This document shows, piece after piece, positions 22,421 through 31,428 of a stretch of 64,000 nt of DNA; position 1 is the stretch's first letter, and the number at the start of each line of letters is the position of its first letter. The stretch comes from Papillibacter cinnamivorans DSM 12816 (lineage in GTDB: Bacteria > Bacillota > Clostridia > Oscillospirales > Oscillospiraceae). The position numbers were made by a program, and so were the translations under genes. Where the stretch lies: NCBI RefSeq assembly GCF_900176335.1, contig NZ_FWXW01000001.1:434001-498000 (forward strand), written 5' to 3'. The notes beneath the pieces are model-generated. The model did no database searches. It saw only the letters and a list, made by a program, of their open reading frames with translations, and was not told where the DNA came from.

Positions 22421-23575
22421 TCAGGAGACATTTTCGATCTCCTGCCAGAAGGCTTCCTCCAGCATGTTTTCAATCAGAATGCCATATCCTTCCCGCGGAT
22501 TGTTTACCAGCACATGAGTCACGGCGCCTACCAGCATGCCGTTTTGCAGGATCGGGCTTCCGCTCATTCCCTGCACGATTCCCCCGGTTGCTTCCAGAAG
22601 TTTCGGGTCTGTGACCTGGATCATCAGGTTTCGCGTGGTGAACCCAAGATTGGGATATATTTTTGTGATTTCGATCTCATATTCCTTCACTTCGTCCCCA
22701 AGAACGTTGGCAAGGATCGTCGCTTTCCCCGTTTTCACCTGGCTGCGCGTCGCTGACGGCAGCGGGCTCCCGCCTGTCAGGGAACACTCCTCCATGGTGC
22801 CGAATATGCCGCAGTCGGTATTAGCGTACAGCTTACCCATGTCTTTCTGAAGGTTGAACTCCCCCCTAAGTTCTCCCGGCTTTCCGTTTTCCCCCCGTTT
22901 GATCGCCTTGACGGTGGATTCCATGATCGCGCCGGAAGACAGGGGAACCAGCAGAGAGGTGTCCACGTCGTTGATGCCGTGTCCCAAAGCGCCGAACACG
23001 CCGCTGTCCGGATCATAAAAGGTCAGCGTGCCGATCCCGGCCATGCTGTCCCGGATCCAGATCCCCAGCCGGTAGGTGCCGTCGGACTCCGCCCTGGCGG
23101 ATTTCCCGTCCAGCTGGATGCTTTTGCCCGATCGGAGCAGCCGCACGGTATAAGTGCTCTCTCCAAGCCGGCTGATAATCTCCTGAATCTCCTCCGTGGA
23201 ATCGATTTTTTCTCCGTTGATATGCGTGATGATATCTCCCTTAGCAATCCCGCAGTCCGCGGCGGGAGTGCATTGTCCCTGCTCCGTTTCAATGGAAGAC
23301 AGTCCGACTACCATAACTCCGTCGGCAAAAAGCTTGATTCCCACCGTATGGCCCAGCGGCACCAGCATTTTGCTCCCCGTCTCCGTTTTTTGCCCGGTGC
23401 CGCCCCGTGCGGGCAGCAGCGCGGGGCCTACCCCGGCCATCGTCTCTCGGCATCCACCCCCGGTCTCAGACACAACCGCTCCCCCCGCCATGAACAAGAG
23501 CGCCGGAATGAACAGCATGACGGCAAACCGGACAAAGAACGGCGGTTGCCGTCTTTTGACTCCCTGTTCATTCAT
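22421..23575 (-). CDS. spoIVB: SpoIVB serine peptidase
   Basis: 384 residues from ATG 23573-23575 after AAAGGGGTGGTTTG. An N-terminal membrane anchor (VRFAVMLFIPALLFMAGGA), PDZ domain at about 95-170 (CGIAKGDIITHINGEKI) and the SpoIVB peptidase domain (FGALGHGINDVD, catalytic His; GMSGSPILQNG with catalytic Ser at about 339). In the known pathway it is secreted from the forespore into the intermembrane space and triggers pro-sigma-K processing. Expression by sigma-G is expected; I did not fix the promoter. Confidence 0.96.
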   Translation of the reverse strand: MNEQGVKRRQPPFFVRFAVMLFIPALLFMAGGAVVSETGGGCRETMAGVGPALLPARGGTGQKTETGSKMLVPLGHTVGIKLFADGVMVVGLSSIETEQGQCTPAADCGIAKGDIITHINGEKIDSTEEIQEIISRLGESTYTVRLLRSGKSIQLDGKSARAESDGTYRLGIWIRDSMAGIGTLTFYDPDSGVFGALGHGINDVDTSLLVPLSSGAIMESTVKAIKRGENGKPGELRGEFNLQKDMGKLYANTDCGIFGTMEECSLTGGSPLPSATRSQVKTGKATILANVLGDEVKEYEIEITKIYPNLGFTTRNLMIQVTDPKLLEATGGIVQGMSGSPILQNGMLVGAVTHVLVNNPREGYGILIENMLEEAFWQEIENVS

Positions 23576-24091
23576 CAAACCACCCCTTTCCTGATTTTCC
23601 CGCTCGTCAAACAAAATCGTTTGAAAGCCGGCTTTCATAATATGTCTGAAAACAAATTAAAAAAGCGCTTCGCTCCCTGACAAAATGATGCTTCTCTGGA
23701 TTTCTGATGTTTGCCATCGTCCTGTCTGACTGCGTTTGAGTCAAACCGCGGTGCAATAAATTGACCTTTTGTCAGAATTTGAATCGGCCGCCGTCTCCAT
23801 CGGAGGAACCGGTTTCCTCTTCGGGATGGTTTTTCGGGTTTATGTTTTTTGTTGAAAACCGGCTTTCTTTTCTATTATCTTTCGCATTTTTTCGTCCGAT
23901 ATCGCTGTAAAAAAACAAAAAATAAAACCGGAGCATACCATTTTCAGGAATGCTCCGGCTCAAGGGAATTATACTGGATTTCAATAAAAATATTGATACG
24001 ACAAATAAAACGATATGGTTGTCCCCCCGCCTGCGGCGGGGGGACAACCATACTCTTGTTTAATCTTTGTTTTGGATGATAGTATCATTTT
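23576..24091. other. Spacer with terminator and a long hairpin, no gene
   Basis: On the minus strand, CCGGAGCAT (reading 23958 to 23950) pairs with ATGCTCCGG (23936 to 23928) and is followed by a T-rich run (to about 23911): a terminator for corA transcripts. At 24015-24051 a 17-bp perfect stem (ATGGTTGTCCCCCCGCC against its complement) closes on a TGC loop just behind the corA stop. Open frames over this stretch are not convincing. The spoIVB promoter should be near 23576-23700. Confidence 0.65.
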
Positions 24092-25018
24092 TTAAAACAG
24101 ATCTTTTCGCTTCAGAATGATCCCCACGATTACCACGATGCCAACCGACAGTACCGCGGGAAACCAGGCGGTGGGAAACGGCAGATTGCCCACGTTCATC
24201 CCGTAAAAGCTGAAGATGATATTGGGGATAGTGATCATGATTGTAATGCTGGTGAGCACCTTCATGATCACGTTCAGATTGTTGGAGATCACCGAGGCAT
24301 AGGCGTCCATCATTCCGGAAAGGATGCTGGAGTATATGTTCGCCATTTCGATGGCCTGGTGCACTTCCGTCAGCACGTCCTCCAGCAGATCCTGGTCCTC
24401 TTCGTAGAGGGTCACGATCCGGCCCCGCAGGATTTTCTCCAGGGTTACCTCGTTGGCCTTCAGGGAAGTGCTGAAGTACACCAGCGATTTCTCCAGATCC
24501 AGGAGCTGGATGAGCTCCTTGTTCCGCTGGGACTGATAGAGCTGCCGTTCCATATAGCTGGAAATCTTGTCGATCTGCTTCAGGTATTGGAGGTATCGGC
24601 CCGCCACCCGCAGCAGGACCAGAAGGATAAAGCTTGTCTTTTGGGAAGTTTTGGCCGTTTTCACCATGCCTTCTTCAAAATCACGGATGATGGGAGTCTC
24701 TTTCAGGCATATAGTGACGATATTTTGTTCGGTGAGGATAATTCCCAGAGGCAGCGTGGAGTAAATCACCGCGTCTTCCTTTTCCACCGAGGGGACGTCG
24801 ATGATTACCAGCGTCTGCCCGTCCTCGGTGTCGATGCGGGAAGTCTCCTCTTCGTCCAGGGCGGCCCGGAGAAAGGAGGGCTCCACCTTTAGCTTTTCCA
24901 TCACGAGCTTCAGCTCGTCTTCCGTGGGGTAGGTAAGATTGATCCAGCAGCCGGGGCCCATCTCCGGCATTTTGCACATTTTCCCGTCAATGGTCTTGAA
25001 AATGGAGAGCAAATTCAT
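24092..25018 (-). CDS. CorA-type divalent metal (Mg2+) transporter
   Basis: 308 residues from ATG 25016-25018, behind AAAGGTG. The N-terminal cytoplasmic domain (about 240 residues) contains the strand INLTYPTEDEL and long stalk helices. Two C-terminal TM helices at about 250-275 and 282-303 are separated by the GMN signature in FYGMNVG. It forms pentameric Mg2+/Co2+ channels gated by cytosolic metal. The gene stands alone. The strong hairpin right after its stop probably ends the transcript together with the T-rich terminator. Confidence 0.92.
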   Translation of the reverse strand: MNLLSIFKTIDGKMCKMPEMGPGCWINLTYPTEDELKLVMEKLKVEPSFLRAALDEEETSRIDTEDGQTLVIIDVPSVEKEDAVIYSTLPLGIILTEQNIVTICLKETPIIRDFEEGMVKTAKTSQKTSFILLVLLRVAGRYLQYLKQIDKISSYMERQLYQSQRNKELIQLLDLEKSLVYFSTSLKANEVTLEKILRGRIVTLYEEDQDLLEDVLTEVHQAIEMANIYSSILSGMMDAYASVISNNLNVIMKVLTSITIMITIPNIIFSFYGMNVGNLPFPTAWFPAVLSVGIVVIVGIILKRKDLF

Positions 25019-25476
25019 CACACCTTTCCCCCGCACAAAATACGCCCCTATGGCTGTTGTGCGGAGCTCTGATGGCGCCGGCAATTATGTATTGTGCCGC
25101 CGCTTTGGCGCATGAACCCATATGCGCCGTTTCCCTGTGCATTGTTCTCGACTGTTAGGGTCTCCGCTCACGGCGCATATCACTCCCTTTTCAAAAATTC
25201 TCTTTGATTTACCGCTGTAGAATAGCCGCCATGCGGCTTTAAGCCGCAAACGCATAGCGTTTCTGCGGCGTATGGCATCGCTTGAGGTTCCGCCCTTCGG
25301 GCGGGAGCAAGCCGCGCCCATGCGGCTATTATACCATGTTGCGATTCAAATGCAAGCCCGGTTTTCTCCCGCATTCACACGGCCGGCCGCTGCGTACTGA
25401 GGGTTCCGCAGCGGCCGGATTTGCTGTAAGGCAGGGGGGTTGTTAAGGCGCCGGTCGTTCACACCTGCAAGCCGGA
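25019..25476. other. Spacer between corA and ftsZ, with a dispersed repeat
   Basis: No gene supported. 25221-25335 is a copy of a repeat described separately. Other dyads are GCGCCGGC around 25076 and ATGCGCC / GGCGCAT at about 25107-25128. A hairpin-like GCGGCCGGCCG segment near 25381 and CCGCAGCGGCCGG near 25408 could hold the ftsZ terminator. Open frames here are composed of the repeat and lack ribosome binding sites. Confidence 0.5.
25221..25335. repeat. Dispersed intergenic palindromic repeat, copy 1
   Basis: AATAGCCGC-CATG at the left and CATGCGGCTATT at the right form terminal inverted repeats. A core of 45 bp (25274-25318) matches 33752-33796 with only four differences (41/45), including the hairpin CCGCCCTTCGGGCGG. 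It looks like a small non-autonomous element or REP-like sequence. Confidence 0.75.
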
Positions 25477-26586
25477 TCAGCGCTTTTTGTTGAATATGTT
25501 GAATATCTCCGTAAATGGGTCTTCTTCCTCTTTGGCGGCTTCCGCGGGCTTGTCCGCGGACTTTTCGGCCTCCGAAACGACCTTGTTTCCCGCTTCGGTA
25601 AAGGGCTTGGCGTCATTCATCCTGTAGTTGCCCTCGTCAAACCCGGTGGCGATCACGGTTACCCGGATCTCGTCCTCCAGTTCCTCGTCGAAGGCTGCGC
25701 CGAATATAATGAGTGCGTCCTTGTGAGCGGCCTGCTGCACCAGGTTTGCGGCGGTTTCCACTTCCTCCAGTCCGATGTCCATGGACCCCGTGACGTTTAC
25801 CAATACGCCCTTGGCGCCGTTGATGGAAGTCTCCAGAAGCGGACTGGAAATGGCCAGCTTCGCCGCTTCCTCCGCCTTTCCTTTTCCTGCCGCCCGGCCG
25901 ACGCCCATGTGGGCAAGACCCGCGTTCTTCATGATGGCGCTCACGTCGGCAAAATCGAGGTTTATGAACCCCGTGTTCTTGATGAGGTCCGAAATGCTCT
26001 GCACCGCCTGGCGCAAAACGTCGTCCGCGATTTCAAAGGCGTTTGCGAAGGTGATCTTCTGGTCGGTGGCATGCTTGAGCCGCTCGTTGGGTATGATGAC
26101 CAGCGAGTCCACCTTGGTGCGCAGCTCGTCGATTCCCCGCTCCGCCTGCTCCAGTCTCCGTTTTCCTTCAAAGCCGAAAGGCTTGGTGACCACTCCCACC
26201 GTAAGGATTCCCATCTCGTGGGCCACCTCGGCGATAATGGGCGCGCCTCCGGTCCCCGTGCCTCCGCCCATGCCCGCGGTGATGAAGACCATGTCGGTTT
26301 CTTCCAGGGCTTTGGCGATCTGGCTGCGGTTTTCTTCGGCGGATTTCTTGCCGATGTCCGGATTGGAACCGGCGCCCTGTCCGTGAGTCAGCTTCTCCCC
26401 GATCTGGATTTTATATGTTGCACTGGACATAGCCAATGCCTGTTTGTCCGTATTGATCGCGATGAAATCCACGCCTTTGGTGCCAGATTTAACCATTCTG
26501 TTCACCACGTTGTTGCCGCCTCCGCCGATTCCGATCACTTTGATCGTGACCACGGTATCCGGCCCGGTATCCAATCCAAACGGCAT
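25477..26586 (-). CDS. ftsZ: Cell division GTPase FtsZ
   Basis: 369 residues, ATG after AGGAGGAAAAGTC. The GTP-binding domain has [13 protein letters not shown] near the start and the tubulin signature [12 protein letters not shown] at about 104-115. The C-terminal domain has GFDEGNYR; the variable linker is acidic. The extreme C-terminus ([14 protein letters not shown]) is the partner-binding peptide. It forms the Z ring. It is the last gene of the dcw run; no ftsA precedes it. Confidence 0.97.
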   Translation of the reverse strand: MPFGLDTGPDTVVTIKVIGIGGGGNNVVNRMVKSGTKGVDFIAINTDKQALAMSSATYKIQIGEKLTHGQGAGSNPDIGKKSAEENRSQIAKALEETDMVFITAGMGGGTGTGGAPIIAEVAHEMGILTVGVVTKPFGFEGKRRLEQAERGIDELRTKVDSLVIIPNERLKHATDQKITFANAFEIADDVLRQAVQSISDLIKNTGFINLDFADVSAIMKNAGLAHMGVGRAAGKGKAEEAAKLAISSPLLETSINGAKGVLVNVTGSMDIGLEEVETAANLVQQAAHKDALIIFGAAFDEELEDEIRVTVIATGFDEGNYRMNDAKPFTEAGNKVVSEAEKSADKPAEAAKEEEDPFTEIFNIFNKKR

Positions 26587-26613
26587 GACTTTTCCTCCTA
26601 TATTTTGTGTATT

Positions 26614-27009
26614 TCAGGAACCAATGTGCCCATTACCCTCAATATCTGCCATATCTTTTTGATTTATTTTATTCCCATTTTGTCTCAAGGTCAAGAGTTC
26701 CCGCCGGATTTCCGCAAAGTTCTGAAATAATCTGGTTCCAAAAACAACCACTGCCGCCAGGTACAGATCCATCCCCAGACGTCTGCCCACATAAGTCAGA
26801 AATACGGCGATCACCGCGTTGCCGAAAAACCCGGAGATGAAGATGTCCAGCTTGAATCTGTGCTGGATGCGGGCGTTGATTCCGCCGCACGCCGAGTCCA
26901 GCGCGGCCAGAAGCCCCATAGCCACATAAAGGGAATAGCCGCCGGGAATGCTCCAGGGGACCAGGATACCTGCCACCGCTCCGATCAGAAGGCCGATGAG
27001 TACGTACAT
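26614..27009 (-). CDS. sbp: Small basic protein (DUF1290 / Sbp)
   Basis: 131 residues with three hydrophobic segments (VLIGLLIGAVAGILVPW; YVAMGLLAALDSACGGINA; FISGFFGNAVIAVFLTYVG) and a fourth near LYLAAVVVFG. The motif ALDSACGGINARIQ is the hallmark of DUF1290, encoded between the DUF881 genes and ftsZ in many Firmicutes. Integral membrane; function unknown, presumed division-linked from location. Start after ACGGAGCAGT. Confidence 0.9.
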   Translation of the reverse strand: MYVLIGLLIGAVAGILVPWSIPGGYSLYVAMGLLAALDSACGGINARIQHRFKLDIFISGFFGNAVIAVFLTYVGRRLGMDLYLAAVVVFGTRLFQNFAEIRRELLTLRQNGNKINQKDMADIEGNGHIGS

Positions 27010-27150
27010 ACTGCTCCGTAAGTCAGGGCTTGTCCCGTCGTTTTCCTTCGTTCCGGTCCGGAACGCGGCGGGGTGGCTCCTGCTGCCGCTTATGGCGGCA
27101 AGCGGCCAGCCGAATTCGGTATGGGTCTTTGCTTTGGGTGGGAATCTCGC
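27010..27150. other. Short spacer with partial repeat
   Basis: No gene. GGCGGCAAGCGGCCAGCCGA (27091-27110), continuing ATTCGG, resembles a stretch near 41084-41108 (GGCGGCGAGCGGCGCGCCGA, then ATTCG), possibly a second dispersed repeat. Confidence 0.35.
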
Positions 27151-27903
27151 TTATCCGTCCGTCTCCGCCGGCTCGCCGCTCTCGTCCCCCGGAACTTTCG
27201 CATACTGGAAGTTCAGTACGCCGTTGTATTTGGGAACGAGAAGGCTGTCGCTCATGGTGACGTCCACCGAGATTTTCCACTGTCCCAGGATGTCCACCAC
27301 CCCGTTTCGCATGGTCAGGGCCCCGTGGAGGGTCTCGGGGTCCCCGATGGCGTCGATAACGAAGGGCGCGGCGGTGCGTACGTTGTTGATGCTCACGGTG
27401 GCCCCGCTGCACCGGACCTCGCTGGTCGCCAGGATTCTCTGGCCGTTGAGGGAAATGGCTTCCGCCCCCGCGTCCCGCAGCTCGTTGATGACGGATAGAA
27501 TGTCGCTGTCGTGGATCAGGTAGTCGGCTTCCTCCCCCGTCGCGTCCCCCGCCGTGCTGTCCTGCATCACCACTTCCACTCCCGGCCCCTCCACGTCGGT
27601 GAGGCCCGCCAGAAGTTCCGCTTCGGAAAGCTCCGCCGTCAGGGCTTCCGTGTAATCTCCCTGCTTGGCGGCATCCTCGTGATACCGGTCCAGCTCGGTT
27701 TTATACTGCTCGATCTGCTCCGAGAGTTCGTCGTTTTTGGTGCGCTCCTCGTTGAGCAGACTCTGCAGGGTTTCCACCCGCGTGGCGTTGGTCTCGTCAG
27801 TCACGGTGTTTGCCTTCACGCTTTTAAATTGAAGCGTGAGCAAAAATCCCAGCAAAACGCAAACGGCGCCGATGGAAAATCCGCCCAGTTTCTTTTGCGG
27901 CAA
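27151..27903 (-). CDS. DUF881 family protein
   Basis: 250 residues, TTG start eight nt after AGGAGGGAG. An N-terminal TM helix (IGAVCVLLGFLLTLQF), then a coiled coil (SLLNEERTKNDELSEQIEQY, about 45-80), then the DUF881 domain: GPGVEVVMQDS, HDSDILSVINELRDAGAEAI, SLNGQRILATSEVRCSGATV. The fold is ligand-binding-like and outside the membrane. Its position between ftsQ and sbp-ftsZ is conserved. Role in division is inferred. Confidence 0.9.
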   Translation of the reverse strand: MPQKKLGGFSIGAVCVLLGFLLTLQFKSVKANTVTDETNATRVETLQSLLNEERTKNDELSEQIEQYKTELDRYHEDAAKQGDYTEALTAELSEAELLAGLTDVEGPGVEVVMQDSTAGDATGEEADYLIHDSDILSVINELRDAGAEAISLNGQRILATSEVRCSGATVSINNVRTAAPFVIDAIGDPETLHGALTMRNGVVDILGQWKISVDVTMSDSLLVPKYNGVLNFQYAKVPGDESGEPAETDG

Positions 27904-27949
27904 AAAAGCTCCCTCCTGTCGATGTGCCCGAAGGCAGGATACCTCCGCT

Positions 27950-28720
27950 TCAGGACGAGGCGGGTATAAAATAGGCCGCGTCGCCCGTCAGGTCGATGGT
28001 GCCCTGGTCGTAGTCCGTAAGCTGCTCCACCACCTTGAGAAGGTATTCCACTTTGTATTCAAAATCCGCGGACACGGATATGCGTACGGTAAAGCGCTCC
28101 AGATACCCGATGCGAAACTCGGAAGAGCCGTCAAAGGCAATGCTTTGGGTGTCGCCTGCGGCGCCCTTGTCGGACAGTGCGGTAAGCAGCGCCGAAAGCT
28201 GGGCCTTCTTATCCCGGTCTTCCTCTGAAAAGGCGATGATGGTTCCTTCGCTGGGCGCCAGCAGGGTCGCACCTGTGATCTGGATAAAGCTCTCCGCTGC
28301 CGCTTGAGAAATATTCTCCAACAATTTTCCGTTTTTGTCAATCAGCCAGTATTTTGAATCCTGGGCGATCACCGCCAGGGGAGTGCATTCGGTGACCTCA
28401 ATGGTGAGAGTATCCGGCAGAGTCCGGTTGATACGCACCTCGTCGATATAAGGAAGTTTTTTCAGGATCTGATTTGCCATGGTAAATTTATTGATAAGAA
28501 ACAGGTTGTCCCCCACCGCCACGCCCGCGGCCTCGATGATCTCCTCGCCGGTGTACTTCTGGTTTCCGGAAACCTGTATGTTCTCCGCCTTGAAAAAGAC
28601 GATCATGGCCATAATAAGGGCTGCGCAGATGATCGCGGCAGAGAGAAGCTTGTACAAAAAACCGGATTTTCTTCTGCTTCGCCGCCGTCGCGAGGAGTGA
28701 CTGCTGCTTTTATTCGCCAT
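27950..28720 (-). CDS. ftsQ: FtsQ/DivIB cell division protein
   Basis: 256 residues from ATG 28718-28720, GGAGGTTACAGCAC before it. A basic cytoplasmic N-terminus (RRRRSRRKSG), a single TM helix (about 22-43), the POTRA domain (AENIQVSGNQKYTGEEII) and the FtsQ domain (PYIDEVRINRTLPDTLTIEV). It bridges early and late divisome proteins. It follows murA directly. Confidence 0.94.
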   Translation of the reverse strand: MANKSSSHSSRRRRSRRKSGFLYKLLSAAIICAALIMAMIVFFKAENIQVSGNQKYTGEEIIEAAGVAVGDNLFLINKFTMANQILKKLPYIDEVRINRTLPDTLTIEVTECTPLAVIAQDSKYWLIDKNGKLLENISQAAAESFIQITGATLLAPSEGTIIAFSEEDRDKKAQLSALLTALSDKGAAGDTQSIAFDGSSEFRIGYLERFTVRISVSADFEYKVEYLLKVVEQLTDYDQGTIDLTGDAAYFIPASS

Positions 28721-28809
28721 GTGCTGTAACCTCCAAGCCCGTGGGTATCCACGGCGCGGCGTTGCCCGATAGGCGGCCGGAAAAGGTCCGCGCCGGACCG
28801 TGCCGGGCC

Positions 28810-30069
28810 TTACGGCCCGTCGGTCCGGAGGATTTCCGCTCCGATTTCCGCCAAAGAGCGCTCCAGGCTCTGATATCCCCTGTCGATATGGCTTATGCCC
28901 GAAATCCGGCTCTCGCCTTCCGCTCCCAGCGCGGCCGCCACCAGCGCGGCGCCGCCGCGCAGATCGGTCGCCTTGATGGAGGCGCCGTGCAGCCGGGGTA
29001 CGCCGCACACCACCGCCACCCGCCCTTCCACCTTGATGTCTGCGCCCATGCGCATCAGTTCGTCCACGTGGCGGTAGCGGTTTTCAAAGATATTCTCGAT
29101 AAACACGCTGGTCCCTTCCGCGCAGAGCATCGCCGCCATCAGCGGGGCCTGCGCGTCGGTGGGAAATCCGGGATACGGCGCCGTCCGCACCGGACGGACC
29201 GCCTTCAAAGGCTTTTTGCAGGAAATGATAACACTGTTTTCCTCGCTCCGGATCCGGCAGCCGGCCTCGCTGAGAATGGAAGTCACCGTGGAAAGGTGCC
29301 GGTAGTCCACGTCCTCGACGTTCACCTCTCCTCCCGCCGAGGCTACCGCGGTGAGATAGGTCGCCGCCACGATCCGGTCGGAGATGACGGTGTGACTGCA
29401 GTCGTGGAGCTTCGCCTTCCCCTCAACCACGATGGTCGACCCTCCCGCGCCGAATACGGAAAACCCCATGGAACACAGGAAATTCTGCAGATCCGTGATT
29501 TCCGGTTCCCGGGCCGCGTTGGTGATGGTGGTGGTGCCCTCGCAGCTGCAGGCGGCCAGCATGGCGTTCTCCGTGGCTCCCACGCTGGGGATGGAGAGAT
29601 TGATCTCGCAGCCGCGCATTCTGTCGGCCCGGCACAGAAGGTTCCCGGATTTTTCTTCGATATGGGCTCCCAGCGCCCGGAGGGAGGACAGATGCAGGTC
29701 GATGGGTCTTGGCCCCAGCTCGCAGCCTCCGGGGAAGGACATTTTCGCCTCCCCCGCCCGGGCCAGGATCGCTCCCAGGAAAATGACGGAGGAGCGCATC
29801 TCCCGCATGAGTTCGTCCGGAATGTCGCACCGGCAGATGGATCTGGAATCGATGATGATTGTCCCGTTCTCCCGCTTTACGGTGCAGCCCAGGTGCTCCA
29901 ATATTTTAATCGAAGCGGTCACGTCACTCAGGTCTGGGCAGTTATGTAGGATGCTCTCTCCCGGATTGACGATTGCCGCCGCAAGAATCGGCAGTACACT
30001 GTTTTTCGCTCCGTGTACCTTCACATTTCCATACAGCTGTTTTCCGCCATTCACTAGGAATGTGCTCAT
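28810..30069 (-). CDS. murA: UDP-GlcNAc 1-carboxyvinyltransferase MurA
   Basis: 419 residues. First committed step of peptidoglycan precursor synthesis: enolpyruvyl from PEP is added to UDP-GlcNAc. Visible hallmarks are GNVKVHGAKNSVLPILAAA (Lys22 region), the active-site Cys in FPGGCELGPRPIDLH (about 116, fosfomycin target, present) and YPGFPTDAQAPLMA. Start after GGGGGACTGAACT. In the dcw cluster, between murG and ftsQ. murB is not next to it. Confidence 0.96.
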   Translation of the reverse strand: MSTFLVNGGKQLYGNVKVHGAKNSVLPILAAAIVNPGESILHNCPDLSDVTASIKILEHLGCTVKRENGTIIIDSRSICRCDIPDELMREMRSSVIFLGAILARAGEAKMSFPGGCELGPRPIDLHLSSLRALGAHIEEKSGNLLCRADRMRGCEINLSIPSVGATENAMLAACSCEGTTTITNAAREPEITDLQNFLCSMGFSVFGAGGSTIVVEGKAKLHDCSHTVISDRIVAATYLTAVASAGGEVNVEDVDYRHLSTVTSILSEAGCRIRSEENSVIISCKKPLKAVRPVRTAPYPGFPTDAQAPLMAAMLCAEGTSVFIENIFENRYRHVDELMRMGADIKVEGRVAVVCGVPRLHGASIKATDLRGGAALVAAALGAEGESRISGISHIDRGYQSLERSLAEIGAEILRTDGP

Positions 30070-30176
30070 AGTTCAGTCCCCCGCATCAGTTAACCGGCAG
30101 CGGTGCCGGCGCATGCAAATATAGGCTCTTTTGTTCCGCCTCAGCCTATAGTATGCGGGATTTAGCGGAATCGTGA

Positions 30177-31295
30177 TTAGCGCAGAATTTCCAGAATGGT
30201 GCGGTAAATCCGCTCCGAAGAGTCCGGTATTGCGAGTTTTGCCAGCTGGCTTTTCATTTCTTCCCGCTTTGCCCCGTCCGCCAGAATTTCCTGTGCCGTT
30301 TCAAAAAGAGCCCTGCCGTCGCACTCGCTTTCCAGAAGAACTTTCGCCGCTCCCCTCGCCTCCAGCACCCGCGCGTTTTTCTCCTGGTGGTTGTCGGTGA
30401 CGTTGGGGGAGGGAACGATGATGGAGGGTTTCTGCAGGGCGGTGATTTCGCTGATGGTGGAGGCGCCTCCCCGGCAGATCACCAGGTCCGCCGCCTGCAT
30501 CACCGTCGCCATGTCGTAGATGTATTCCCGCAACTCCACGCACAGATGACGGGAAAGGTGGACGCCCAGCTCCTCCAGGTAGCCCGGCATCCATTCGTAG
30601 CCCTCCTTGCCGGTGGCGTGAATGTGGTTGAAGGGCTCGGTGATGCATTCCAGGCGGATGAATTCCGCTATCTTTTTGTTCATCTCCCTGGCGCCCAGAG
30701 AGCCCCAGTAGGAAAGCACCAGCGGACGCTCGTCCAGGCCCAGGCTTCTCCTCGCCTCCTCGTGGGTCTTGCGGAAAAAGTCCCCCCTCACCGGCGTCCC
30801 GGTCACCACCACCCGGTCGGGTTTCGGATAATATTCCCGGCTCTCCTCAAATCCCACCATCACCCGGTCGGCGTATTTGGCCAAAGTCTTGGTGGTGAGG
30901 CCGGGCGTTGCGTTGGACTCGTGGATGGCGGTGGGGATCCCTCGTGCGGCCGCCTGGCGCACCACCGGGTAGCTGGCGTAGCCTCCGGTTCCTATCACCG
31001 CGTCCGGCTGAAACTCGTCCAGGATCTGCTTGGCCTGATCGCCCGAGGTCCGGAGGTTCAGCAGCGTCTTCAGATTGTGCCGGACCCCCGAGGCGTTCAG
31101 CTTTCTCTGAAAATTCGTAATGCTCACCGTCCGGATGGGATATCCCTCCCGGGGCACCAGTTTTGTCTCCATCCCCCCGTCGGCTCCCACAAAGAGGATT
31201 TTTGCGTCCGGATGCCGCTCCCGGATCAGCCCGGCCACTGCCAGAGCGGGGTTGATGTGTCCAGCCGTTCCGCCGCAGGTAAAGAGAATCTTCAT
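30177..31295 (-). CDS. murG: MurG GlcNAc transferase
   Basis: 372 residues from ATG 31293-31295 (two upstream in-frame ATGs at 31299-31304 are also possible). It adds GlcNAc to lipid I to make lipid II at the membrane. N-terminal GGTAGHINPALAVA is the signature glycine loop and HESNATPGLTTK the second. The C-terminal nucleotide-sugar domain has ICRGGASTISEITALQKPSI. Located after ftsW in the cluster. Confidence 0.95.
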   Translation of the reverse strand: MKILFTCGGTAGHINPALAVAGLIRERHPDAKILFVGADGGMETKLVPREGYPIRTVSITNFQRKLNASGVRHNLKTLLNLRTSGDQAKQILDEFQPDAVIGTGGYASYPVVRQAAARGIPTAIHESNATPGLTTKTLAKYADRVMVGFEESREYYPKPDRVVVTGTPVRGDFFRKTHEEARRSLGLDERPLVLSYWGSLGAREMNKKIAEFIRLECITEPFNHIHATGKEGYEWMPGYLEELGVHLSRHLCVELREYIYDMATVMQAADLVICRGGASTISEITALQKPSIIVPSPNVTDNHQEKNARVLEARGAAKVLLESECDGRALFETAQEILADGAKREEMKSQLAKLAIPDSSERIYRTILEILR

Positions 31296-31428
31296 GTGCA
31301 TCATCCTATCTGCCCTTTCCCATCCCGCTTCCCCGGAAAGCAAAACCGTGTCTTTTGGCGGGGCCTGTCCCCCTCCGGGGCGCCGGGATTCTCGAACCCG
31401 GGTCGGGCATTATTTCTGTTGAGCGGGG

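Noticed and set aside
23772..24047. 91-codon minus-strand frame between corA and spoIVB
   Set aside because: It is made from the hairpin and terminator sequences; no ribosome binding site.
25085..25374. Two overlapping minus-strand frames before corA, and a similar one at 33583-33858
   Set aside because: Both are translations of the dispersed repeat; their similarity (APARRAEPQ) follows from the repeat DNA. No ribosome binding sites.
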